From the NCBI RefSeq assembly GCF_022559585.1, contig NZ_CP087114.1, positions 2,644,602 through 2,708,601 of the forward strand: 64,000 nucleotides of DNA, given 5' to 3'. This DNA is from Bartonella machadoae (lineage in GTDB: Bacteria; Pseudomonadota; Alphaproteobacteria; Rhizobiales; Rhizobiaceae). The translations under genes and the position numbers were made by a program. Positions within the stretch are counted from its first letter, which is position 1. Every line of letters begins with the position of its first letter. The notes beneath the pieces are model-generated. The model saw only the letters and a list, made by a program, of their open reading frames with translations, was not told the DNA's origin and did not search any database. This document shows positions 1-9,605 of the stretch, one piece after another.

Positions 1-2
1 CC

Positions 3-710
3 GTTGTTGTTCACGGTGGAGGACCTCAAATTGCTGAAATTTTGATGAAAATGGGGATTGAATCACGCTTTGAAAACGGTTTACGCGTCACTGATGAGCG
101 TATCGTTGAAGTGGTTGAAATGGTTTTAGCAGGTTCCATAAACAAGGAAATTGTTGCTCTTATTAATGCTGAGGGTGAATGGGCAATAGGATTGTGTGGC
201 AAAGATGGCAATATGGTTTTTGCCGAAAAGACATATAAAACGGTCATTGATCCTGATTCGCATATTGAACGTGTTTTAGACTTGGGGTTTGTTGGTGAAC
301 CCGTTGAAGTTGATCGCACATTATTAGATCTTTTAGCATGTTCTGAAATGATTCCAGTTCTTGCTCCTGTAGCTCCAGGCCGTGATGGCAAAACCTATAA
401 TATCAATGCTGATATTTTTGCTGGAGCTATTGCCGGTGCATTAGAGGCCAAACGCCTTTTATTTCTCACCGATGTCCCTGGTGTTTTGGATAAACAGGGT
501 AAACTTTTAAAAGAATTGACTATTTCTGAAGCGGAAAGTTTCATCAAAGATGGGACAATTTCAGGGGGAATGATTCCAAAAGTAGAAACCTGTATAAAGG
601 CTCTTCAAAATGGTGTAGAAGGTGTGGTTATTTTAAATGGTAAAACCCCCCATTCTGTCTTGCTAGAACTCTTTACTGAACAAGGTGTTGGAACACTTAT
701 TGTTGCATAA
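3..710 (+). CDS. argB: Acetylglutamate kinase, 3' part (5' end outside window)
   Basis: ArgB phosphorylates N-acetyl-L-glutamate with ATP in the second step of arginine synthesis, in the cytosol. The reading frame is open from the first bases of the window, so the N-terminus is cut off by the window edge. The visible part starts at the glycine-rich [10 protein letters not shown] loop, which belongs near the N-terminus of the family, followed by [17 protein letters not shown] and the C-terminal segments [18 protein letters not shown] and [11 protein letters not shown], all typical of amino-acid kinases of this type. About 235 residues are present. No frameshift is seen. The next gene starts 31 bases after the stop and may be cotranscribed. 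Confidence 0.95.
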   Translation, partial: VVVHGGGPQIAEILMKMGIESRFENGLRVTDERIVEVVEMVLAGSINKEIVALINAEGEWAIGLCGKDGNMVFAEKTYKTVIDPDSHIERVLDLGFVGEPVEVDRTLLDLLACSEMIPVLAPVAPGRDGKTYNINADIFAGAIAGALEAKRLLFLTDVPGVLDKQGKLLKELTISEAESFIKDGTISGGMIPKVETCIKALQNGVEGVVILNGKTPHSVLLELFTEQGVGTLIVA

Positions 711-741
711 GATGTGGAAAAATTGGAGGCAAAAATCTTTC

Positions 742-1656
742 ATGGTTGATAGAGAACTGTTGAAACATCCGTTATTGAGCAAGCAGGAATTGGCGTTATT
801 TGCTGCGACAATATTATGGGGCATTACCTTTTTAGTGACTCACATTGCGGTACGCTATAGTGGTCCCCTCTTTTTTGTTGGATTTCGTCTTATGGTTGCG
901 TCATTTATGTGTGGGGTAATTTTTGGGCGTTCTCTGAAAGGTGTAACTGTTTATGAAATTTTTGCAGGGATAGCGATTGGTTTAGGGATGTTTTTGGGTT
1001 ATGGTTTGCAAGCTATGGGGCTTCAAACAATTCTGAGTAGTCAGTCTGCTTTTATTACGGCACTTTATGTTCCGATGGTTCCAATCTTGCAGTGGATTGT
1101 TTTTAAAAAGCCCCCTCGTTTAGCTTGTTGGATTGGTATTGTTTTTGCTTTTATTGGTCTTATCCTTGTTTCTGGACAAAAGCCAGGGAGTTTTGATTTT
1201 TCAAAAGGTGAAATTCTAACTTTATTAGGTGCTTTAGCAATTGCTGGAGAAATTATACTCATCGGAATTTTTGCCAACAAAGTTGATAGTCGACGGGTAA
1301 CAATTATACAGTTATTTTTTGGTGGTCTTTTTTCATTTTTTTGTATGCCTTTAGTGGGGGAAAGAATTCCTGAGTTTTCATGGATATGGTTGAGTATTGG
1401 TGCAGGATTGGCATTGATGAGTGCTATCATTCAATTAGCAATGAATTGGGCACAAAAGTCTATTTCACCTACGCGCGCAACACTTATTTATGCAGGAGAA
1501 CCGGTATGGGCTGGTATTGTTGGGCGTTTAGCTGGTGAGCGTTTATCCTCTTTAGCGTTATTGGGAGGAATGCTCATTCTGATTGGAATCATCGTGGCGG
1601 AGTTACAACCTTCACAATGGCGTAAAAAAGATAAAGTCATTAAAAAAACGGATTAA
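742..1656 (+). CDS. DMT-family (EamA) transporter
   Basis: About 304 residues, strongly hydrophobic, with roughly ten predicted membrane helices arranged as two EamA repeats. The opening ELALFAATILWGITFLVTH and the second-half segment SPTRATLIYAGEPVWAGIVG are typical of drug/metabolite transporter family exporters. Location is the inner membrane; the substrate cannot be read from sequence. I chose the ATG at 742 because GGAGG lies 13 bases upstream; an in-frame GTG at 685 would overlap argB and add a non-family N-terminus. It follows argB closely on the same strand. Family assignment is firm, function is not. Confidence 0.85.
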   Translation: MVDRELLKHPLLSKQELALFAATILWGITFLVTHIAVRYSGPLFFVGFRLMVASFMCGVIFGRSLKGVTVYEIFAGIAIGLGMFLGYGLQAMGLQTILSSQSAFITALYVPMVPILQWIVFKKPPRLACWIGIVFAFIGLILVSGQKPGSFDFSKGEILTLLGALAIAGEIILIGIFANKVDSRRVTIIQLFFGGLFSFFCMPLVGERIPEFSWIWLSIGAGLALMSAIIQLAMNWAQKSISPTRATLIYAGEPVWAGIVGRLAGERLSSLALLGGMLILIGIIVAELQPSQWRKKDKVIKKTD

Positions 1657-2036
1657 TTTTGTCTCATCTTTCCTGTTGTGCTTTTTTATGATGTTTTTAT
1701 TGAAAGAACTTTCATTGTTTTTGCATAAAAACGAAGGGGATTCTTTTTTACTTTTAAACAAGAAGAGAGAAAAAATCTTTTAGCAAGATACCCTTTTTCA
1801 AGAGGTATTGCGCAAAAAAATATATTTCGAAAAGTTAAAGAGTTGAACAGATTAATCTGCTTCTATCGTTTTTATCGTGTGCAAATTAAAACAGAATTTT
1901 TTGCGAATTTTAGTCGCAAGTTTAGCTATATATGCATTTCTCATATTGTAACATAAGCGACGCATACCAACGGATATAAGAACATGAAGAGCATTGTTAT
2001 TATTTTTATCACTGATATTGCATTTATCTTATAACG
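1657..2036. other. Intergenic, no gene recognised
   Basis: AT-rich stretch between the transporter gene and the first integrase repeat. A short open frame at its start overlaps the transporter in another frame and has no family resemblance. I see no clear terminator hairpin and nothing else to report. Confidence 0.5.
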
Positions 2037-3475
2037 CATTGATTTATAAAAATAATCTATTCATATTAAATGAGACTCCTAGATACCGTAAGATTCTCTC
2101 ATTTCAATCTTGCTTATTTTTACTTATATTGAATCAATCAAAACCATTTTTTTGCATATCTATAAGTGGAATGATCATGTGGATTACAAAAACTCTAAAG
2201 AAAGGACGTAAAAACACCTTTAATGAATCATCTAAAGGCAATGGCTGTTGCAATATTGAAGGCTGGTAAAGAGTATGATAGGTGCGGTTTTGCTTCTTTA
2301 CAAGCGTAAAGATGGTGGTGCTCAATGGATTTACCGGTATAGCTTTCATAGGTAGCACCGTGAAACAGGTTTGGGTGCCTTAAGAGATATCTCTTTAAAA
2401 CAAGCTTGTAAATGTACAACTCAATGGTATTGCGTTCTTCGTGTAGGTTGTGCCCCCATTAAAGAACGTAACAAACAAAAACGTGAAGTAATGCGTAATC
2501 TTCATTATTTAAAAAATATTGCTGGGGATGCTTTCGAAAGTCGTAAAGCTGAATTTAAAAATGATGATGGAGTTGGAAATTGGTTTCTCTCTTTACAACC
2601 TTATATTCTTCTAAAATGAGGCAGTCTCTCCGTTTCAGAAGTGATACAGACCACCAATATATGCAATGTTCTCGCTCTCATTCGCATACAAAAGCTGTAA
2701 CAGCAGAGGGAGCATTAAACCGCCGTAATATTGCGATAGCCCTTGGTATTGAGACGATTCATAAGAGGCATTTTTACTCCTTTCTTTAGAGTTTTTTACC
2801 CACGCATCAGTCCCGTTTGTGACGTGCAAGCAAGAGATTTTGATTGATTCAAGATAAGCAGGTTTGAGATGAGAGAAACTTACAATGTTCGGGGGGCTAA
2901 TTCAATATGCAAAAAATAAATTATCTTTATAAATCAATATCTTGTCATATTTGTTTCAAATATGCTGCTACATTGGAGTTAGATGTTGATTGACAGACAA
3001 TAGCAAAAGCGCGCGCGCTTTTAGGAAAACAATGCCATAAAGTCAAAAATATACCTGCTATGGATTGGAAAGATACCAGCTTTTATAAAATACTTTGTGA
3101 AACAACAACAATGATCTACTTAGCTTGGTGGTTTCTTATCTTTACAGGCATTTGTACAAATCTTTTATATTATATTTTAAATCAGATTGATTGTGATATT
3201 TGGACCATCTCTGCTGAGAATGAGAATATGAAAGGTCTCTGTGATAGTACAACAGAGTTTCGCGTATCCCCTTATCATTAGAAGCATTAGAAGTTTTGCA
3301 ACAAGTGCGCTTGCTATCATGAAATGATTTCTTTTTTCTGTAATCGGTTGTGGCTCCTTAGTATGAGTTACCTATCCAATCTATGAGAGACAGGACTTAA
3401 AGCATGCGCCCGCAGGGTTTTCATTCTCGTTTATGGGCTTGGTGAGCGAACAAAAGCCTCATTTTTAGATTATGA
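2037..3475 (+). pseudogene. Decayed P4-type integrase copy A with its leader, interrupted by an inverted 5' unit
   Basis: Remnant of a tyrosine recombinase (phage integrase) gene. It begins with a non-coding leader at ATTGATTTATAA (2037) that is shared by the other copies; the normal start codon (2214) is mutated to ACA. Recognisable protein pieces run in several frames: MRNLHYLKNIAGDAFESRKA (about 2500), KYAATLELDVD (about 2955), IPAMDWKD (about 3055), TGICTN (about 3150), SLEALEVLQQ (about 3280) and a degraded C-terminal piece reaching about 3475. The box I catalytic arginine (TGVRTN in this family) reads TGICTN, a probable CGT to TGT change, so even the intact frames could not be active. 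Bases 2733-2946 are a foreign inverted insert. The remnant ends about 100 bases before lepA. Confidence 0.85.
2730..2948 (-). repeat. Inverted 5' unit of the integrase repeat (copy A') inserted in copy A
   Basis: Read on the minus strand, this stretch starts GACAAGATATTGATTTATAA, runs through the whole repeat leader and ends after the first integrase codons (MPLMNRLNTKGYRN). Removing it restores a continuous match of copy A to copy B, CGCCGTAAT joined to ATTTGTTTCAAAT. The pentamer ATATT occurs at both borders (2728-2732 and 2947-2951) and only once in the restored target, as expected for a 5-bp target duplication. The element would then be 214 bases (2733-2946). It has no open frame of its own and no obvious terminal inverted repeats. 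Confidence 0.75.
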
Positions 3476-3581
3476 AACATTGTTTTTGGCAAGGTTCTTT
3501 TTATTTGTATTTTTTAAAAGGTTTGCAAAGGATCATAATTGGTCTTTGCGTTTTGTGCTATTCTTTGCTAAATCGCCTCCT

Positions 3582-5387
3582 ATGACAAGAGATCGTAATT
3601 ATATCCGCAATTTTTCTATAGTGGCACATATTGACCATGGAAAGTCAACTTTGGCTGATCGTTTGATTCAAATGACAGGGGGACTTGAGACGCGAGAAAT
3701 GAAAGAGCAAGTGCTCGATTCCATGGATATTGAACGTGAACGTGGAATTACCATTAAAGCGCAGACAGTGCGTTTGCAGTATAAAGCAAAAGATGGTGAA
3801 ACGTATATTTTAAATCTTATCGATACACCTGGACATGTTGATTTTGCTTATGAAGTCTCACGTTCATTGGCAGCTTGTGAAGGTTCCCTTTTGGTTGTAG
3901 ATGCGAGCCAAGGCGTAGAAGCACAAACCTTGGCAAATGTTTACCAAGCTATTGATAACTCTCATGAATTGGTTGTTGTGCTCAATAAGGTTGATCTTCC
4001 AGCAGCAGAACCTGAGCGTGTTAAAGAGCAAATTGAAGATGTGATTGGCATCGATACTTCTCAAGCCGTAGAAATATCTGCAAAAACGGGTTTGGGTGTT
4101 CCCGATGTTTTGGAAGCAATTGTTACACAATTGCCCTCTCCACGTACTGGTGATGTTAATAAGCCTTTAAAGGCAATGTTGGTTGACAGTTGGTATGATA
4201 GTTACCTTGGCGTTATCGTTTTGGTACGGGTGATTGATGGTGTGCTGAAAAAAGGCCAAACCATTCGTATGATGGGTACAGGAGCAAAATATCCGGTTGA
4301 ACGGGTTGGGGTCTTTACGCCCAAAATGATTCAGATGGATGAATTGGGTCCAGGGGAGATTGGTTTTATAACAGCTTCTATCAAGGAAGTTGCGGATACA
4401 CGGGTTGGTGATACCATTACAGAAGAGCGCCGTCCTTGCGAAGAGGCGTTACCGGGTTTTAAACCTGCGCAACCGGTTGTCTTTTGTGGACTCTTTCCCA
4501 TTGATGCTGCTGATTTTGATGATTTACGTGCAGCCATGGGAAAATTGCGTTTAAATGATGCGAGTTTTTCCTTTGAAATGGAAACGTCCGCAGCTTTAGG
4601 GTTTGGCTTTCGTTGTGGTTTTTTAGGTCTGCTTCATCTCGAAATTATTCAAGAGCGGTTGGAGCGCGAGTTTAATTTAGATTTAATCGCGACAGCACCT
4701 TCGGTTGTATATCGCATGAATATGAATGATGGTTCTGTCAAAGAATTGCATAATCCAGCAGATATGCCTGATGTTGTTAAAATTTCTTCTATCGAAGAAC
4801 CATGGATTCAGGCAACAATAATGACTCCTGATAACTATCTTGGTTCAATTTTAGAACTTTGCCAAGAACGGCGAGGGGTACAGGTTAGTTTGTCCTATGT
4901 TGGCACACGTGCTATGGTGACATATGATTTACCGTTGAATGAAGTTGTTTTTGATTTTTACGATCGTTTAAAATCAATCTCGAAGGGATATGCTTCCTTT
5001 GATTATCAAATGAAGGATTATGCCGAGGGAGATTTGGTTAAAATGTCTATTTTGGTAAATGGAGAAGCCATTGATGCATTGTCGATGCTTGTGCACCGCA
5101 CGATTGCAGAAAAACGTGGGCGTTCATTGTGCGAAAAACTAAAAGATCTTATTCCTCAACATATGTTTCAGATTCCAGTTCAAGCAGCAATTGGTGGTAA
5201 AATCATTGCGCGTGAGACAATTCGTGCATTGCGTAAAGATGTGACGGCTAAATGTTATGGCGGGGATGTAACGCGTAAACGCAAACTTTTAGAAAAGCAA
5301 AAAGAGGGCAAAAAACGAATGCGCCAATTCGGAAAAGTAGAAATCCCTCAATCAGCTTTTATTCAAGCGCTCAAAATGAGTAAATAA
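3582..5387 (+). CDS. lepA: Elongation factor 4 (ribosomal back-translocase LepA)
   Basis: Translational GTPase that binds the 70S ribosome and is thought to remobilise stalled or mistranslocated ribosomes. It has 601 residues, the normal family length. GTPase motifs are in order: AHIDHGKS (G1, about residue 14), DTPGHVDF (G3, about 80), NKVD (G4, about 134) and SAKTG (G5, about 170). The LepA-specific C-terminal domain follows and ends [19 protein letters not shown] chose the ATG at 3582 ([12 protein letters not shown]); an in-frame TTG at 3480 would add 34 residues encoded in the tail of the integrase remnant. It converges with dapD, 71 bases away. Confidence 0.98.
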   Translation: MTRDRNYIRNFSIVAHIDHGKSTLADRLIQMTGGLETREMKEQVLDSMDIERERGITIKAQTVRLQYKAKDGETYILNLIDTPGHVDFAYEVSRSLAACEGSLLVVDASQGVEAQTLANVYQAIDNSHELVVVLNKVDLPAAEPERVKEQIEDVIGIDTSQAVEISAKTGLGVPDVLEAIVTQLPSPRTGDVNKPLKAMLVDSWYDSYLGVIVLVRVIDGVLKKGQTIRMMGTGAKYPVERVGVFTPKMIQMDELGPGEIGFITASIKEVADTRVGDTITEERRPCEEALPGFKPAQPVVFCGLFPIDAADFDDLRAAMGKLRLNDASFSFEMETSAALGFGFRCGFLGLLHLEIIQERLEREFNLDLIATAPSVVYRMNMNDGSVKELHNPADMPDVVKISSIEEPWIQATIMTPDNYLGSILELCQERRGVQVSLSYVGTRAMVTYDLPLNEVVFDFYDRLKSISKGYASFDYQMKDYAEGDLVKMSILVNGEAIDALSMLVHRTIAEKRGRSLCEKLKDLIPQHMFQIPVQAAIGGKIIARETIRALRKDVTAKCYGGDVTRKRKLLEKQKEGKKRMRQFGKVEIPQSAFIQALKMSK

Positions 5388-5458
5388 CGAAAAAAAGAGC
5401 CTTCTTCATTATCCATTTGCGCTTTTGCGTTGATTGGTTAAGATTTTCAGAACTTTTT

Positions 5459-6307
5459 TTAATCACGCAAAAGATCATTAATAGATGTTTTTTCTCGTGT
5501 TTTTTGATCAACACGTTTTACTATGACAGCGCAATAAAGATTTGGACCTGCTTCACCGTTTGGGAGTGTTTTTCCGGGAAGAGAACCTGGAACAACGACA
5601 GAGTAGGCGGGTACTTCACCTATAAAAACTTCACCTGTGTTACGATCAATAATTTTGGTAGATTTTCCAATAAAGACTCCCATTCCTAAAACGGCTCCTT
5701 CACGGATAATACAACCTTCAACGATTTCAGATCGTGCGCCGATAAAGCAATGATCTTCAATAATTGTTGGGTTTGCTTGCAGTGGTTCCAATACCCCTCC
5801 AATTCCAACACCACCGGAAAGATGAACATTTTTGCCAATTTGTGCACAAGAACCAACGGTTGTCCATGTGTCAACCATCGTCCCTTCATCGACAAAGGCA
5901 CCAAGATTGACAAAGGATGGCATTAAGATAACATTGGGAGCAATGTAGGCAGAATGACGGACAATTGCTCCAGGAACACAACGAAAATTAGCTTTTTTAA
6001 ACTCAGTTTCTTGCCAACCAGAAAATTTTGAAGGGACTTTATCCCACCAATATGTTTCATTTATTCCACCAGCAATAAGGTGCATAGGATTGAGCCGGAA
6101 AGAGAGAAGAACAGCTTTTTTTAACCATTGATGCACATGCCATTGCCCATTTTCTTGACGTTGTGCAACACGGATCTCACCCTTATCGAGAAGGTTTAAT
6201 ACATGGTCGACACTCTCGCGGATTTCCCCCTTTGTCATAGTATTGATAGAATCGCGTTCTTCAAATGCTTTTTCAATAACCATTTCAAGTTGCGTAAGAT
6301 GAGTCAT
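5459..6307 (-). CDS. dapD: 2,3,4,5-tetrahydropyridine-2,6-dicarboxylate N-succinyltransferase
   Basis: Succinyl-CoA-dependent acyltransferase of the succinylase branch of lysine and diaminopimelate synthesis, which feeds peptidoglycan; cytosolic trimer. About 282 residues. The N-terminal alpha-helical domain is followed by a left-handed beta-helix of hexapeptide repeats (about residues 100-240: [52 protein letters not shown]). The ATG at 6307 (MTHLTQLE) gives the usual start; an in-frame TTG seven codons upstream is possible but unlike the family. Its partner dapE is not in this window. Confidence 0.97.
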   Translation of the reverse strand: MTHLTQLEMVIEKAFEERDSINTMTKGEIRESVDHVLNLLDKGEIRVAQRQENGQWHVHQWLKKAVLLSFRLNPMHLIAGGINETYWWDKVPSKFSGWQETEFKKANFRCVPGAIVRHSAYIAPNVILMPSFVNLGAFVDEGTMVDTWTTVGSCAQIGKNVHLSGGVGIGGVLEPLQANPTIIEDHCFIGARSEIVEGCIIREGAVLGMGVFIGKSTKIIDRNTGEVFIGEVPAYSVVVPGSLPGKTLPNGEAGPNLYCAVIVKRVDQKTREKTSINDLLRD

Positions 6308-6413
6308 GATCGCAGTTCCGTTAAACAAGTTGAAAGCTTCAAGATTTATTGTCTATGATCTACGTGAAGAAATGTTTTCAGTCAATAAAACGATAAAGAA
6401 ATAGGACAGATGC

Positions 6414-7277
6414 ATGAAAAAAGGCTATAAAGAAAAAAGAAAAGAAGAAAAAAACAGTTACTGCTCATTTTTTCATGTGAAAGATGCTCTCCAACAGGGA
6501 CATAAAGTCTCTAATTCAGCGCAAATCTGTTCACCTGCTTATCGTTTAGCTTATCTTGACCAAGAGTTTATGATGCGTCCTGAACTACGTTCACAACGTA
6601 TTGGTTTGGAGTTTTTGAAACCAGAAATAGCACTCCAAGAATGCGATATTCAATCAACTGTTGTGTTATTTGGTGGAGCACGTATTCCTGAGCCTGGGCA
6701 AGAAGCATGGGCAGCAAAAAATGACATACAAAAGAAAAATTTGCATGCTATGTCGCATTATTACAATGAAGCAAGGGAATTTGCACGTTTGTGCTCATGC
6801 TATTCTGCTACAACTGAATATCGCGAATTTGTGGTTGTCACGGGGGGAGGTCCAGGGGTAATGGAAGCAGGAAATCGTGGTGCTTTTGACGTTGGTGCGC
6901 CAACAATTGGTTTAAATGTTCTGTTACCCCATGAACAATCCCCTAATCCTTATGTGACACCGCATTTATGTTTTAATTTTCATTATTTGGGAATGCGCAA
7001 AATGCATTTTTTAATGCGTGCAAAGGCATTAGCTATTTTCCCTGGGGGCTTTGGCACTCTGGACGAGTTATTTGAAACACTCACTTTAATGCAAACAGGG
7101 CGTATGAAAAAGGTTCCAATTTTGCTCTTTGGCAAAGAATTTTGGAACAATGTAATCAATTTTGATTATTTATCTGCGCAAGGTACAATTTCTCCTTCAG
7201 ATCTCACACTTATAACATTTGTTGATACAGCAGCAGAAGCATTTGAACAAATTCGTGTCTTTTATAAGCTGTCCTAA
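6414..7277 (+). CDS. LOG-family protein (TIGR00730), putative nucleotide 5'-monophosphate phosphoribohydrolase
   Basis: Rossmann-fold protein of the LOG (lonely guy) family; members hydrolyse cytokinin ribotides or other nucleoside monophosphates to base and ribose 5-phosphate. The two family motifs are present: VVTGGGPGVMEAGNRGA (about residue 140) and PGGFGTLDE (about 209), which holds the active-site glycine loop and glutamate. At 287 residues it is longer than plant-type LOG (about 200) and has an extra N-terminal region, as in the larger bacterial group; the first 20 residues are lysine/glutamate-rich. It is divergent from dapD and converges with truA, 33 bases apart. The true substrate is unknown. 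Confidence 0.85.
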   Translation: MKKGYKEKRKEEKNSYCSFFHVKDALQQGHKVSNSAQICSPAYRLAYLDQEFMMRPELRSQRIGLEFLKPEIALQECDIQSTVVLFGGARIPEPGQEAWAAKNDIQKKNLHAMSHYYNEAREFARLCSCYSATTEYREFVVVTGGGPGVMEAGNRGAFDVGAPTIGLNVLLPHEQSPNPYVTPHLCFNFHYLGMRKMHFLMRAKALAIFPGGFGTLDELFETLTLMQTGRMKKVPILLFGKEFWNNVINFDYLSAQGTISPSDLTLITFVDTAAEAFEQIRVFYKLS

Positions 7278-7310
7278 CCACTTTGTAGGGAAATGATTTT
7301 TAAAGGGGAG

Positions 7311-8054
7311 TTAATAATCAACTTGTGTCAAATAGAGTCCTGAAGGGGGGGCGACGACACCACAACGTGTGCGATCTTTAGCATGAAGGGCTGCTTCAAG
7401 GTCACTTACTGTCCAGCGTCCAACACCAACTTCCATGAGACTTCCAGCAAATGAACGAATTTGATGATGAAGAAAAGAGCGCGCTTGCGCATAGAGAAGA
7501 ATCTCCTCTCCTTCCCTTTGAATATCGAGTCGTTCAAGAGTACGAATAGGGCTTTTGGCTTGACAATGCGCTGAACGAAAAGTGGTAAAATCATGTCGTC
7601 CTACGAGTTTTTGTGCAGCTTCATGCATCGCTTCAGCATTGAGGGGTTTTGGCAACCACCACACGCGTTTAGCATTTAGAGCAGGTGGAGAGCGGCGATT
7701 GAGAATTTTAAAGAGATAATGACGTTTTACAGCGGAAAATCGTGCATCAAAGCTATCAGGAACGTTTTGTACATTCAAGACTGAAATATTTTCCCCCTGT
7801 TTTTGTAAATGAGCATTGAGTGCATCGCATATAGTATGTGTGTGCCAGTTTTTTTCAAAATCAACATGTGCAACTTGTCCGGTAGCGTGTACACCTGCGT
7901 CAGTTCGACCTGCTGTCGTAATGGTTAATTGTTGTCCAGAGAAGTGAAAAATAGCCTGCTCAATGGCACCTTGTATGGTAGGAAGCTCGACTTGGCGCTG
8001 CCAACCAGCATAATTTGAGCCATCATATTCAAGGATGAGTTTAAAACGGGGCAT
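7311..8054 (-). CDS. truA: tRNA pseudouridine synthase A
   Basis: Converts uridines 38-40 of the tRNA anticodon arm to pseudouridine. About 247 residues, the normal size. The start MPRFKLILEYDGSNYAGWQR and the catalytic-aspartate motif AGRTDAGVHA (about residues 50-60) are diagnostic; the C-terminal FLHHQIRSFAGSLMEVG is also typical. The ATG at 8054 is preferred; the upstream in-frame extension overlaps fmt and does not look like TruA. The gene follows fmt after one base and is the last gene of the def-fmt-truA operon. Confidence 0.97.
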   Translation of the reverse strand: MPRFKLILEYDGSNYAGWQRQVELPTIQGAIEQAIFHFSGQQLTITTAGRTDAGVHATGQVAHVDFEKNWHTHTICDALNAHLQKQGENISVLNVQNVPDSFDARFSAVKRHYLFKILNRRSPPALNAKRVWWLPKPLNAEAMHEAAQKLVGRHDFTTFRSAHCQAKSPIRTLERLDIQREGEEILLYAQARSFLHHQIRSFAGSLMEVGVGRWTVSDLEAALHAKDRTRCGVVAPPSGLYLTQVDY

Positions 8055-8055
8055 A

Positions 8056-8985
8056 TTAAAAAACAGCAGAAATAGGAGCGCCTCGCAAAAATGTTGCGCT
8101 CTCAAGAACTTTACCACCAGATCTTTGCAGATGGGTTATTTCAAGACGCCCTTGTCCACAATGGATAACCAAAGAATCTGGTTCTATCCGACCAATTTCA
8201 AGGGAAGGACCTGTTGTTAAACGACTACCAAGAATTTTCACGCGTTCTTCTTTTCCACCAATCATCATATTGCACCAGCAACCAGGAGAGGGAGAGAGCG
8301 CGCAGATATGTCTATGAATAAGTTCTGCAGGCTTCGTCCAATCAATGCGGGTTTCTTCTTTTTTAATTTTGGAGGCATAGGTGATATTTTTTTCGGATTG
8401 TGGGGTAAGTTTAAGCTGCCCTTTTTCAAGAGCAGATAGTGTCTCTACCATCAGTTTAGCGCCTATATGTGAAAGTTCATTTGAAAGTTCAAAGGTCGTC
8501 ATATTGTCGGTGATAGGAATGGAGTGGGAAAGAGCGATAGGACCAGTATCAAGTCCTTCATCCATTTTCATAATCATCATCCCTGTTTCCTTATCACCAG
8601 CCATAATTGCACGTTGAATAGGTGCAGCACCCCGCCAACGTGGTAAGAGTGAAGCATGGGCATTAAAACAACCAAAACGGGGTGCTTCAAGAACAGCTTT
8701 CGGTAGGAGGAGTCCATAGGCAACAACAACAGCAGCATCAACAGAAAGTGCGGCAAATTGCGCTTGTTGTTCGGCTGTTTTCAGTGTTTGGGGCGTAAAT
8801 ACAGGAATAGATCTTTCTTGTGCTGCATTTTGCACAGCTGAGGGAATAAGTTTAAGACCACGACGTCCTGCTGGACGAGGAGGTTGGCTATAAACAGCAA
8901 CAACATCATGACCGGCATCCAATAAAGCATGTAAAATGGGAACAGAAAAATCAGGTGTTCCCATAAAACTTAATCTTAATGCCAT
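8056..8985 (-). CDS. fmt: Methionyl-tRNA formyltransferase
   Basis: Formylates the amino group of initiator Met-tRNA using 10-formyltetrahydrofolate. It has 309 residues, normal length. The N-terminal hydrolase fold contains the catalytic asparagine and histidine in FNAHASLLPRWRGAAPIQ (about residue 105) and the aspartate in MDEGLDTGPIAL (about residue 145). The C-terminal tRNA-binding domain starts after about residue 205. Its ATG overlaps the def stop codon by one base (TAATG), so translation of the pair is probably coupled. Def removes the formyl group that Fmt adds, which explains the pairing. Confidence 0.98.
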   Translation of the reverse strand: MALRLSFMGTPDFSVPILHALLDAGHDVVAVYSQPPRPAGRRGLKLIPSAVQNAAQERSIPVFTPQTLKTAEQQAQFAALSVDAAVVVAYGLLLPKAVLEAPRFGCFNAHASLLPRWRGAAPIQRAIMAGDKETGMMIMKMDEGLDTGPIALSHSIPITDNMTTFELSNELSHIGAKLMVETLSALEKGQLKLTPQSEKNITYASKIKKEETRIDWTKPAELIHRHICALSPSPGCWCNMMIGGKEERVKILGSRLTTGPSLEIGRIEPDSLVIHCGQGRLEITHLQRSGGKVLESATFLRGAPISAVF

Positions 8986-9515
8986 TACAAAAGTGCTTCC
9001 TCTGTCTTTTTTTCTTTTGCGCGTTTTTTAAATTTTCGTATCACCATATCACGTTTAAGCTTCGAAATATGATCAATAAAAAGACAGCCATTTAAATGAT
9101 CAATTTCGTGCTGTAAACAAGTAGCTAAGAGATCATCTGCTTCAATTTCTGTTTGTTTTCCTTCACGATCTTGATAGCGAACACGCAACCGTTTGGGACG
9201 TTCAACTTCCGCATAATACTCAGGAATGGAAAGGCAACCCTCTTTATAAATACTGCGTTCATCCGAAAGCCATAAAATTTCAGGGTTTATAATAACAAGT
9301 GGATTTTTTGGGGTCTCATTTCCAGAAACATCGATAACCAACATACGCAGTGGTATGCCAATCTGAATAGCAGCAAGACCAACACCTTTGGCATGATACA
9401 TCGTCTCCAACATATCATCAGCAAGCCTCTGGAGAGCAGCATCAATATGCTCGACAGGCTTGGACACTTCCCGTAAAATCGGATCAGGTAAAGTAACTAA
9501 AGATTTTATTGGCAT
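8985..9515 (-). CDS. def: Peptide deformylase
   Basis: Metalloenzyme that removes the formyl group from nascent proteins at the ribosome exit. It has 176 residues. All three family motifs are present: [10 protein letters not shown] (motif 1, about residue 45), EGCLSIPE (motif 2, with the metal-binding cysteine, about 93) and QHEIDHLNG (motif 3, the HExxDH metal site, about 136). The lysine-rich C-terminal tail resembles other alphaproteobacterial enzymes. First gene of the def-fmt-truA operon and divergent from rmuC, with 90 bases between the starts. Confidence 0.98.
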   Translation of the reverse strand: MPIKSLVTLPDPILREVSKPVEHIDAALQRLADDMLETMYHAKGVGLAAIQIGIPLRMLVIDVSGNETPKNPLVIINPEILWLSDERSIYKEGCLSIPEYYAEVERPKRLRVRYQDREGKQTEIEADDLLATCLQHEIDHLNGCLFIDHISKLKRDMVIRKFKKRAKEKKTEEALL

Positions 9516-9605
9516 AAGCGTAGATTAATCAATGGTTTGTTATGGGTCAATATAGAATAACAGATTCTTGCACTTTTTTACGGTAAGAGCGTTATATTAT
9601 CTCTT

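Noticed and set aside
2371..2619. 82-codon open frame as a gene
   Set aside because: It is the N-terminal region of the same integrase remnant (MRNLHYLKNIAGDAFESRKA), with no intact start or end.
3060..3281. 73-codon open frame as a hypothetical gene
   Set aside because: Its translation (MDWKDTSFYK..., TGICTN, MKGLCDSTTEFRV) is a middle piece of the decayed integrase copy A.
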